A DNA stretch of 64,000 nt from GWE2-51-13 sp041736705. GTDB taxonomy: Bacteria > Bacillota_I > Bacilli_A > Erysipelotrichales > Erysipelotrichaceae. This document shows positions 8,638-16,029 of the stretch, piece after piece; within the stretch, counting starts at the first letter, position 1; the number at the start of each line of letters is the position of its first letter. The notes below the pieces were generated by a model. The model did not search any database, was not told the DNA's origin, and saw nothing but the letters and a program-made list of their open reading frames with translations. The translations under genes were made by a program, and so were the position numbers. The DNA lies in contig JBGSTC010000025.1 in NCBI GenBank assembly GCA_041736705.1, forward strand, positions 62,001 to 126,000. The letters run 5' to 3'.

Positions 8638-10521
8638 TTACTTAAAATTCTTAAAGTGTTCAGCAAGAAGAGAATCACAACAATATATATAGCATCCCTT
8701 TTGACCTCTTGTTAATAGTGTTCGATATGTATTCTTTATGATCAAATCCGCTAGCTTATTAGCCTCTTCTGGATTCTTACGATGTAGTTTTTTTATTCCA
8801 TGCATTGATTTATCAGATTTAGCTCGTTTCTTGAATTCTGTTACAATCTTTCCGTCCACAAATGATATATCTGGTCCGATAATCACTCCAACGTAATCAA
8901 ACTCTAGCCCTTGAGATGTGTGAATACACCCTACTTGCTCTATTGAACTTGGATCAATAGCCCAAATGTTGTTTTTAAGATTCCATGACATATGAAAATC
9001 GTCAATGTTTATATCATGTACGCTAAGATCGTTTTGACCTGATGAGATCCATTCCCAACAATACCCCGCTAATAGCCGTGATTTATTTCGAATTCTATTT
9101 GTTCCTGATGCGATTTCATTATTCTTTTCGTTGATTAGTTGATAAAGCTCAGAAGGTGAATCCACAACTCTGAAGTCATAATCTATGTCGAGATTGGTAT
9201 GAGTAGTTTCCCTTATTTGGAGAGTATTATCAAGCCAAGCAAGATAAGCATCTGAACCATTGCACCTAAACTGCGAAGTCAATGTCGCTCTCTTTACTTC
9301 AGCACCAAAGCTACTTGCCCAATTCTCAATCTCTTCAATTCTTCCAATATCTGTTATATGGATTCGTTGATCCTCATCAATGAAGAAAATCGATAGTTCT
9401 GATGCATTTATTATTTCCTTAATTTGATTTTCACCTTTATTTCTAAACATTCCTGATTTCCCATTAAGTCGATGAGATTCATCTACTATTAAGGCACCAT
9501 ATGTGTTTGATGGACATTCAACAAACTCGCCTGATCCAGCAAATAGGTGTTTTATTTCTACATTCCGTTTCCCTTTTCCCCTTAGATGCGAAAAATAGAC
9601 ATTTCGCGGGGCTGAATTTTTCGTTACATATTTAGAGACTATACCATCTCCAATAAACTGAACCAATAGATTAATTGCTACCACAGATTTTCCTGTACCT
9701 GGTCCACCTTCTATAATATAAACACGTTTTTTATGATCACTTCTACATCTTCTAGCCAAGATTTTTGCATTTTCGAAAACGAGTTTTTGTTCTTCGATCA
9801 TTATGAATTCTTCGTTTCCTTCCAGCATGCTATATAAGTTATCTTGCAACATCTTTGATGGCTTGATTTTCCCGCATTCAATTAACTCAACAGTCTCTTT
9901 ATTATCACCCTTTACCAATAACTTCTCGATGAATTCACTAAGTTTCTGACCATCATTCTTCAAAAACAAAGGAGCTCGCGAAATGATTCCTTGATATATC
10001 TGATCTTCAATTGGCTCAGGTGATCTTCTCTCATAATTATGTAAGAAAGCACAAGGTTTAATCACGATAGAGAGATCTTGCACATTTTGATTATATGAAT
10101 CAATTATGCTTGCATAAGACCAGGCTTGATATGATGGATGCGTATGTTGATGGATTCCACCATTCAAGTACGTTAATACCATGTCATCACCTTCAGATGG
10201 TAATTCAGCTGATTCCCATTGCTTCAATTCAACAATAACTGCCGAATGGTTTCCAAAGCTGTTTATCCCTGACACAATGAAATCTACTCGTTGTGATGTG
10301 TTCGGAATTCTATATTCAATACAAACACCGCAATTAGCTGGGATCAACGTTTCTCTCAACACTCCAGACATAAATTGTAATGAGTTATGAAAGGCTCTAT
10401 ATTCGTTCTTTGCAACATTAAAACCAAGGCCTATTCGAATACCATCACTAACTTTATTTGCTATTTCTCCACAAGTAACATCATTTATGAAACCAGTAAG
10501 ATGATTTTGATAAACTATCAT
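8638..10521 (-). CDS. PD-(D/E)XK nuclease / DUF2075 superfamily 1-like helicase fusion
   Basis: 627 residues. The N-terminal ~200 residues hold a PD-(D/E)XK core: QRVDFIV (D80) and AVIVELKQW (E98, K100). The rest is a DUF2075 (Schlafen group-like) P-loop ATPase: Walker A GGPGTGKS (272-279), Walker B LIVDESH (344-350), IDEDQRIH, the SQFRCNG motif, and the late helicase motifs HTSQGLEFDYVGVIIG and LLTRGQKG. Proteins of this build cut and unwind nucleic acid and are common in defence islands. The start follows GGGGGAA. It stands about 100 bp downstream of the RT genes on the same strand, so it may be a neighbour rather than part of that system. Confidence 0.82.
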   Translation of the reverse strand: MIVYQNHLTGFINDVTCGEIANKVSDGIRIGLGFNVAKNEYRAFHNSLQFMSGVLRETLIPANCGVCIEYRIPNTSQRVDFIVSGINSFGNHSAVIVELKQWESAELPSEGDDMVLTYLNGGIHQHTHPSYQAWSYASIIDSYNQNVQDLSIVIKPCAFLHNYERRSPEPIEDQIYQGIISRAPLFLKNDGQKLSEFIEKLLVKGDNKETVELIECGKIKPSKMLQDNLYSMLEGNEEFIMIEEQKLVFENAKILARRCRSDHKKRVYIIEGGPGTGKSVVAINLLVQFIGDGIVSKYVTKNSAPRNVYFSHLRGKGKRNVEIKHLFAGSGEFVECPSNTYGALIVDESHRLNGKSGMFRNKGENQIKEIINASELSIFFIDEDQRIHITDIGRIEEIENWASSFGAEVKRATLTSQFRCNGSDAYLAWLDNTLQIRETTHTNLDIDYDFRVVDSPSELYQLINEKNNEIASGTNRIRNKSRLLAGYCWEWISSGQNDLSVHDINIDDFHMSWNLKNNIWAIDPSSIEQVGCIHTSQGLEFDYVGVIIGPDISFVDGKIVTEFKKRAKSDKSMHGIKKLHRKNPEEANKLADLIIKNTYRTLLTRGQKGCYIYCCDSLLAEHFKNFK

Positions 10522-10621
10522 GTGAATTCCCCCATTTGTTTCTTAAACAATCTCAAGACACTAACTGTTCACAATCGCTATCAAAGTTGTCGTATTCGTG
10601 ATGCTTCATTATCAGTAGATT

Positions 10622-12550
10622 TTACATCAAACCATAATCATCAGTTCCAACAGTACCTCTCTTAAAGACCGTTCGTAAATTTGTCTTGAACATGATCTTT
10701 TTCATAATATCGATTTTTTCAATGTCCCAAGAGAAAAAATCTGGACCTGATACCGTAAAATAATCATTAATCAGATGTATAGCTCTTTCTGAAGGTGTAT
10801 TAGGAGTTAAAGTAACAGGAAACTTGGATGCCATTTTCACTTTTAATGCGGGGCTTAAAAATGGACAATTCATGAAAATCACTATCCACCAAAACTCCTG
10901 ATACATAAATAATTTTCTATTATCTATAATATTATCTAATGCAACCTCAATTTCACCACTTACCTTAGCTAAAAACTCAAGTTGAAACTCTTTATTATAA
11001 CCAGCATAAATTAAAAATACAGCATAATTCAAAGGATTCCTCAGCTCCGATAATTCAGCAATTAGTCTATTTTCGACTTTATATGGTAATTCAATTTTAA
11101 ATTTTGCACATAATAAGACATAATTAACAACATCGGAAAATCCAATTTCCTCAAACACAAAAGAATATTCTTTGACTAAGTCTGCGAAGGAAGACAAATT
11201 CGACTCGTTCGAAAAATAACTGTCTATCTCATCAATCAGAAACAAGATCGAGATGAATTTCTGAGTGTTGTCATAATTAGGTGCGAATGAGTGGAAAAAC
11301 ATTATTAAAGAAATGTTGTATTTTACTTGATCAACGGATTTTTCATCAAACTCAAACTTGTTCTTCTTAATCTCTACGAGTTTGTTTTGTATAGAACTTA
11401 ATAAGTAAGAAACTATATTTTTACATTCTTTCTTGTGTTCCGAAATGAAAATATTGAATTCCCTCATGTAAACGCTCCGATTGAAACGACTGAATGAGAA
11501 TTTTCTATCCAAAAGTCTAAACATCTTTGATAATAACCGATCAGTATAAACACTTACATCTTGGATCCAATTTGAATGATTATACGGTAACTCAGTAACT
11601 ATAAGTTTGGATTCATTTATCTTTATGTGGAAATTACTTGCTTCCTTCTCAAAATGGCTTAATATTCTTTCAGTAACATTCTTGGAATGACTAAATACAT
11701 AAATGTCATCAACAAATCGAGAAACTTCGTAATCCACACCTTTCTCAAATCCTTCCTCAATCAGTTTATTATATACAGAGTAGTCTATTTCTTGTAACAT
11801 GACTTCAGCAATCATTCTAGAAAATTCTGGTCCAACAATAATACCATTGGTTTGCTTTCCATTTATTCTCTGAAGTATTTTATCAATAACAGTTAACAAA
11901 CTATTGTTTGAGAACTCAATAGAATCAATAGCATTTTTCGTTGTTATCCATTTATATGAATGTGTATATATACTACCGAAGCAATCTTTATAGTCAATCT
12001 TCGCAAAGAAAGAGAACTTTCGATTATCGAGAAGCCATTTTCTTGATGATAAATATCCTAGAAGTGATCTATATGGCACAATGCTGAAGTACATTCCAGT
12101 TTGCTGTATTGAATCTTTTCCACTTTGATCATAATACTCGATAATGCTTTTGTTTCTCTTTTTGTAATAAAGTTGATTGTTTTTTGTGTGATATCTCAAT
12201 GAGAAGATAGATTTTCTCTTAAGTGCTAAAATAATATCCCTCTCATAGATAGATAGGAATAACTGAATAACTAATAGAGCTAAGGGACTGGGAATTGATA
12301 TTTCTCTTGTTTGATAGTCGCCTTTCTTTATACTGAATTTAAGCGGCACAGAGTCCCAAAAACTTTCGTTAAACATAGTGCTTCGATTAGCCATCCCGCC
12401 AACCAGCTCTTTTTTAATCTCATCTATTATTGTCTTTTTATGACTCAAATAATCATAAAAGTTGAAAAGAGAGAAATTAATCGGTAACTCCGTGGGCAAT
12501 GAGTCAGTAAGTATAATATCTAGATAATCACGTTTAATGTTAATTGCCAT
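10622..12550 (-). CDS. drt3b: Defence-associated reverse transcriptase, probable Drt3b (UG8-like)
   Basis: 642 residues from the ATG at 12550, which follows GAGGAG; an in-frame GTG at 12565 would include that site. RT motifs: A as IDYKDCF (185-191), B as GIIVGPEFSR (236-245), C as RFVDDIYVF with FVDD at 279-282, D around HIKINESKL. The catalytic aspartates are all present. About 340 residues of helical C-terminal sequence follow, without a maturase or integrase domain. Two adjacent UG-type RTs of about 440 and 640 residues are the layout of DRT type 3 systems (Drt3a plus Drt3b). Assignment to UG8 rests on layout and size; I could not compare sequences. Confidence 0.78.
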   Translation of the reverse strand: MAINIKRDYLDIILTDSLPTELPINFSLFNFYDYLSHKKTIIDEIKKELVGGMANRSTMFNESFWDSVPLKFSIKKGDYQTREISIPSPLALLVIQLFLSIYERDIILALKRKSIFSLRYHTKNNQLYYKKRNKSIIEYYDQSGKDSIQQTGMYFSIVPYRSLLGYLSSRKWLLDNRKFSFFAKIDYKDCFGSIYTHSYKWITTKNAIDSIEFSNNSLLTVIDKILQRINGKQTNGIIVGPEFSRMIAEVMLQEIDYSVYNKLIEEGFEKGVDYEVSRFVDDIYVFSHSKNVTERILSHFEKEASNFHIKINESKLIVTELPYNHSNWIQDVSVYTDRLLSKMFRLLDRKFSFSRFNRSVYMREFNIFISEHKKECKNIVSYLLSSIQNKLVEIKKNKFEFDEKSVDQVKYNISLIMFFHSFAPNYDNTQKFISILFLIDEIDSYFSNESNLSSFADLVKEYSFVFEEIGFSDVVNYVLLCAKFKIELPYKVENRLIAELSELRNPLNYAVFLIYAGYNKEFQLEFLAKVSGEIEVALDNIIDNRKLFMYQEFWWIVIFMNCPFLSPALKVKMASKFPVTLTPNTPSERAIHLINDYFTVSGPDFFSWDIEKIDIMKKIMFKTNLRTVFKRGTVGTDDYGLM

Positions 12551-12577
12551 TGACTTTCTCCTCACTTACTATAAAAT
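12550..12577 (+). promoter_or_regulatory. Predicted promoter reading into the RT-RT gap on the opposite strand
   Basis: TTGACT (12550-12555) and TAAAAT (12572-12577) are 16 nt apart, each one base off consensus. Transcription would start near 12584, exactly where a run of hairpins begins. The region is AT-rich, so chance cannot be excluded. Confidence 0.45.
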
Positions 12578-12602
12578 ATATACAGTTGAACTATTCAACG
12601 CG

Positions 12603-12628
12603 TGGTGTATACCACTGGTGTATACCAC
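12603..12628. repeat. Perfect tandem duplication of a 13-bp unit
   Basis: TGGTGTATACCAC occurs twice head to tail (12603-12615 and 12616-12628). Each copy is nearly palindromic (TGGT-GTAT-ACCA), and the second runs directly into ACACA. Confidence 0.9.
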
Positions 12629-12677
12629 ACACATTATCAGGATTGAGTTCTCTTAATTGAAACGCAATCCCTGACAT

Positions 12678-12708
12678 TGTAGAGGCGTAAAGTCTCTACA
12701 TTTTTATT
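12678..12708 (+). terminator. Intrinsic terminator of the candidate ncRNA
   Basis: TGTAGAG / CTCTACA, a 7-bp stem with a 9-nt loop, is followed by TTTTTATT on the plus strand. The minus-strand stop codon of drt3a lies inside the hairpin. On the minus strand no T-tract follows, so the polarity favours a plus-strand transcript. Confidence 0.6.
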
Positions 12709-14021
12709 AGGCTAATATAGTACTTAACGACTTCGTCATATGTACATGTAATTGGAACATTACCGCCTAATCTCCGAATCATAGAAACTATTTTCTCATA
12801 TTTTAATCCAATCGACTGATCAAATATTATCGCTCTATTTCTTCTAAGATTCGACAGAAGACTATACATAGAATCCACATCAATTCTTTGTTCAACAAAA
12901 TATGGTTTAGCAATATTGTTCTTTTTCATAGAATTCAGAATTGACGATTCAAGAAAACACCTTGTTCTCTTGTCTATGTCATTTATCACATTGCGAAGTT
13001 CACTGTAGTTCGCGATTAAACCAACTACAATAAAACCTCCATCAGGATCCGAAGAGTCTGTCATTACTACTCTAGCACAGTAGTATTTTAATCTTTGCCT
13101 AAGCAACTCTATATTACCATTAACTTTATAGTCCATTAATATCCTCTGAAGGCGGTTGTTATACTTTCTTAATTTCGACTCAGTAATCCCATACTCGATT
13201 TTAAGTTTTCTGTTTGTTTCGGATATTTTGAAGTTATATCCCAAAAAATCAATGTCTTTCGATTTTGTTGATAAATCATTTCTTCTAGAGATATAAGTGA
13301 ATTTATCCATGTTTATTTTAACTCTAGAGTTTTCGAACGAATTGATAATTATATTGTTTATTTCATCTACTAAGTTGTCTTTTTCGATAAATCTGTTAAA
13401 AATGAAGAACATATCATCCACATATCTTTCATAAAAAATCATCCCTCTGTTTTTGAGTTTTGAGGTCAGAGTTTTATCAAATTTCCTACATGCAAGTTCA
13501 GCATATGAATTAGATAAGTTTAGACCAGCATAACAATACTTGTGTTTATTCGAATAGTCTTCAATTGTATTCTTATAGATTCTTGAAATTTTTGATTCTC
13601 TTATATATCTTTCAAAAACGAAACTTGAATTGATCGAGTTAAAAAAGTCTTTTAGGTCTACTTTGACTAGCACGAAATCGTTAAGGTTTTTAAGTAAATA
13701 GAGATCGTTAAACAGTCTTTTCATTATTTCGCTTCTGTTAGGGTATTTTATTGACAGCGCTTTATCGATTTCCTTTTTAACGAACTTCAAGTATATATAT
13801 TCCTTTGAATCCTTATCATAGTAATAGATTCTTCGCCTTTTTAGACTAATGACACTTTTTCCGTTCTTGACCATTCTATTTCTTTGAGTTAGTAATTTGG
13901 TTTTTACGTTACCAAAGCAAAACGCATTATTGCTCATAAGACCGATAATTTCTTGATCTATATCAATTAGACGTTGTTGGCTAATAGATGGAATTAGGTC
14001 CATGATAGTTTTTTCAAACAT
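12696..14021 (-). CDS. drt3a: Defence-associated reverse transcriptase, probable Drt3a (UG3-like)
   Basis: 441 residues; start after AAGGAG. RT motifs: A as VDLKDFF (121-127), B as AGLNLSN (165-171), C as RYVDDMFFIF with YVDD at 200-203, and a later IDFLGYNF resembling motif E. About 170 C-terminal residues form a helical region with no known enzymatic domain. No maturase, HNH or integrase part is present, so it is not a group II intron RT, and no retron msr/msd layout is obvious. It precedes drt3b on the same strand with a 145-bp gap that holds the candidate ncRNA. Likely role: making DNA during phage infection together with the second RT. Confidence 0.8.
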   Translation of the reverse strand: MFEKTIMDLIPSISQQRLIDIDQEIIGLMSNNAFCFGNVKTKLLTQRNRMVKNGKSVISLKRRRIYYYDKDSKEYIYLKFVKKEIDKALSIKYPNRSEIMKRLFNDLYLLKNLNDFVLVKVDLKDFFNSINSSFVFERYIRESKISRIYKNTIEDYSNKHKYCYAGLNLSNSYAELACRKFDKTLTSKLKNRGMIFYERYVDDMFFIFNRFIEKDNLVDEINNIIINSFENSRVKINMDKFTYISRRNDLSTKSKDIDFLGYNFKISETNRKLKIEYGITESKLRKYNNRLQRILMDYKVNGNIELLRQRLKYYCARVVMTDSSDPDGGFIVVGLIANYSELRNVINDIDKRTRCFLESSILNSMKKNNIAKPYFVEQRIDVDSMYSLLSNLRRNRAIIFDQSIGLKYEKIVSMIRRLGGNVPITCTYDEVVKYYISLIKM

Positions 14022-14129
14022 AAGCGCACTCCTTTTTGAGATTCAATGTTCACTTTCTTGATTTACATATTATCTATTAAGATCAATAATTCCACATGAT
14101 TTAATTCAAAGTATAGTTACTTCTTAATA

Positions 14130-14738
14130 CTAGCTCATACTTAATATACTCCGAAACCTCGTCCTAAGAGTTGAGAAATCTTTAAATATTCTTTCAAATC
14201 TTCGATTTGTATCATTCCATGTGAAGATACGTGAATCAGAAAGATGAGGTAGTTTATACACAATTACTTCATGACCATTACTAAGCACATACTTCCACGC
14301 ACTACTTCCCGACTTCGTTTCCTCCATTAAAAACGCCTCACCACTCAGCAAGTCGGAATCTGGAAGATTGTTGTAAACAGCAATTCCGAAACATAGAACG
14401 ATGTCAGGTTGGTGTTTTTCAAGAATCTCTATGAACCTTGGTTTAGCTGCATTCCACATTTTCTTGCTTGGACGTACTTTAGCTTTCTCTCCTACAAGTT
14501 CTTGGATGTAATTATAGAATATGAATTGTTGCATATATTTCCTATCCACACTTTGCCCAAATATCGCCTTTAGGATATTGCTATAATACCTATTGTTAAA
14601 TTTGCCAGAAATGAAACTGTTCATGATTATCGTCGTAGAGTCTGGCATGTTTTCTTTACCATACTGAGATTCTCCAAGGATTAAAACAACTGGTCTACTA
14701 TTGTAGTCAACCTCTGATCCTACAAACGGATTAAACAT
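14130..14738 (-). CDS. Uracil-DNA-glycosylase-superfamily-like protein
   Basis: 202 residues; start after AGGGAGAA. VVLILGESQYG (residues 17-27) resembles the active-site loop of the UDG fold, DIVLCFGIAVYNNLP the central strand and helix, and KLPHLSDSRIF near the C-terminus resembles the HPS-type loop. This is a fold-level impression and the canonical catalytic Asp or Asn is not certain. It lies about 100 bp upstream of drt3a on the same strand, so it may be co-expressed with the RTs. Alternatively it is an unrelated island gene of unknown function. Confidence 0.45.
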   Translation of the reverse strand: MFNPFVGSEVDYNSRPVVLILGESQYGKENMPDSTTIIMNSFISGKFNNRYYSNILKAIFGQSVDRKYMQQFIFYNYIQELVGEKAKVRPSKKMWNAAKPRFIEILEKHQPDIVLCFGIAVYNNLPDSDLLSGEAFLMEETKSGSSAWKYVLSNGHEVIVYKLPHLSDSRIFTWNDTNRRFERIFKDFSTLRTRFRSILSMS

Positions 14739-14887
14739 ACAAGTTCTCCCTTGTGAGTTTTTCTAACTCTTTTATTTCTTAATATACATTTAGTCTAGTA
14801 AATGAAACCTTATAGAAACATAACTCATATTTCATAATCTATATACATGAAAGTGAAAATTTATCGAATGATTACCCCCCCTTCTTT

Positions 14888-15808
14888 TCACAATTCAACA
14901 ATTGAATCAATATGTTGCTTAAACCAGTAATAAAACGCCCTCTCATTCACTAGCACTGTAAACTTTACATCATTCTCTGTAGGATCATAGAACTCAACAT
15001 CATCGCCGAACCAATCGATAATCTCATTCACGATATATCGTTTTGCTAAGCAATGGACCCTTATCGATGGACCGGAAAACATATAGATGTGTTCCGCCAT
15101 ATGTTTGGGTAAACTTAATCCGTTCTCAAGACCTTTGACACTTTGCATCGGCTTTACACGCTCATCGATGATTTCGATATCCGTAATGTGATCGATGCGA
15201 TAATGAGAGACATCATCATACTTGTCTGTGTTTGAAATCAGATAGTATCGACTATTGGCAGCGACCATCTGATAAGGATTGACGATGTACTTCGAGTCTT
15301 TTTTTGGATGCAACATCTTATCTATGTCGTAGTGATTATAGATAAATGCCACTTTCTTCTCTTTGCTTATCGCTTCATCCAGGATTTCGATAGTATGAAA
15401 AACTTGCTTGTTATCGACTTGTGATGTATCCGGCAAAGTACTCACATAGGCTGTTCTGGACTTAAAGTAAACCGATGTGAGACCTTCAAGTTTATGGATT
15501 AAGTCTCGGCATTGCTTTGTTGGAAGGTGCCGCGAGAAGAGTAAACCATCGATCAAAAGTCGCAGTTCACTCTCGTCAAACTCGCGTTCTACGAGAAAAT
15601 AACCATTCTCCCATCGAATTTCAACGCCATGATCCATGAGGTGACCAATGACTCGGCTAATCGATTTTCTTTCGACCTTTACACCAAATTCAGTTTCAAC
15701 TTTGTCTATTAGTTCTTGTTGATTTAAACGATGGTCAAAATCTGTGTACTTCCCCAAGATCTCAATCAGATAGAGTGGTAGTAGAGATTTGTACCCAGAA
15801 GAGGTCAT
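14888..15808 (-). CDS. WYL-domain transcriptional regulator
   Basis: 306 residues; start after GGAGGTAATTCT. An N-terminal winged helix-turn-helix (residues ~15-75, including ERKSISRVIGHLMDHG) precedes a WYL domain with NPYQMVAANSRYYLISN, where YYL replaces WYL, and a WCX-like C-terminal part. WYL proteins such as BrxR and CapW sense nucleic acid or nucleotide signals and control phage defence genes. It sits inside the island, downstream of the AAA+ pair and upstream of the UDG-like/RT genes, so it is a fair candidate for the island's switch. Confidence 0.85.
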   Translation of the reverse strand: MTSSGYKSLLPLYLIEILGKYTDFDHRLNQQELIDKVETEFGVKVERKSISRVIGHLMDHGVEIRWENGYFLVEREFDESELRLLIDGLLFSRHLPTKQCRDLIHKLEGLTSVYFKSRTAYVSTLPDTSQVDNKQVFHTIEILDEAISKEKKVAFIYNHYDIDKMLHPKKDSKYIVNPYQMVAANSRYYLISNTDKYDDVSHYRIDHITDIEIIDERVKPMQSVKGLENGLSLPKHMAEHIYMFSGPSIRVHCLAKRYIVNEIIDWFGDDVEFYDPTENDVKFTVLVNERAFYYWFKQHIDSIVEL

Positions 15809-16029
15809 AGAATTACCTCCGGCATATTTTTCAGTTTCCCATTTCCAAATAGTGAAGTCAACAACTTATCGTGGGCATTTACAATACTTGTTCAATTATT
15901 TACAAAATTTTAGTTTGAGTAGATCTGAACCGGAACATTCTTAATTTATTTGTCAAGAATATTTTATATCAAGAAAACAGAGACGAAACTTTTGGCCATA
16001 GGCAAAGCCATTTCTTGTTTGAATTCTTT

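Larger units (their letters stand above)
12584..12708 (+). ncRNA. Candidate DRT3 non-coding RNA between the two RT genes
   Basis: About 125 nt, opposite in strand to both RT genes. It would fold as hairpin 1 (GTTGAA-CTA-TTCAAC, 12585-12599), two short GGT...ACC stems inside a tandem 13-bp repeat (12603-12628), an unpaired CACACACA tract (12626-12633), hairpin 2 (TCAGGATTG 12637-12645 with CAATCCCTGA 12665-12674, one bulge) and a terminator hairpin. It has a promoter-like start and a T-tract end. DRT type 3 systems are reported to use an RNA with an AC-repeat template, as far as I recall; this fits. An RNA on the minus strand, reading GTGTGTG, is the alternative. Confidence 0.45.

Noticed and set aside
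12566..12695. A minus-strand ncRNA between drt3a and drt3b
   Set aside because: Not excluded, but ranked lower: on this strand the last hairpin has no T-tract, no promoter separate from the RT transcript is visible, and the tract reads GTGTGTG instead of ACACAC.
10622..14021. Group II intron or retron interpretation of the two RTs
   Set aside because: No maturase, HNH or integrase domain, no intron domain V/VI structure and no msr/msd-like inverted repeats were seen. Two adjacent RTs with different lengths fit DRT type 3 better.
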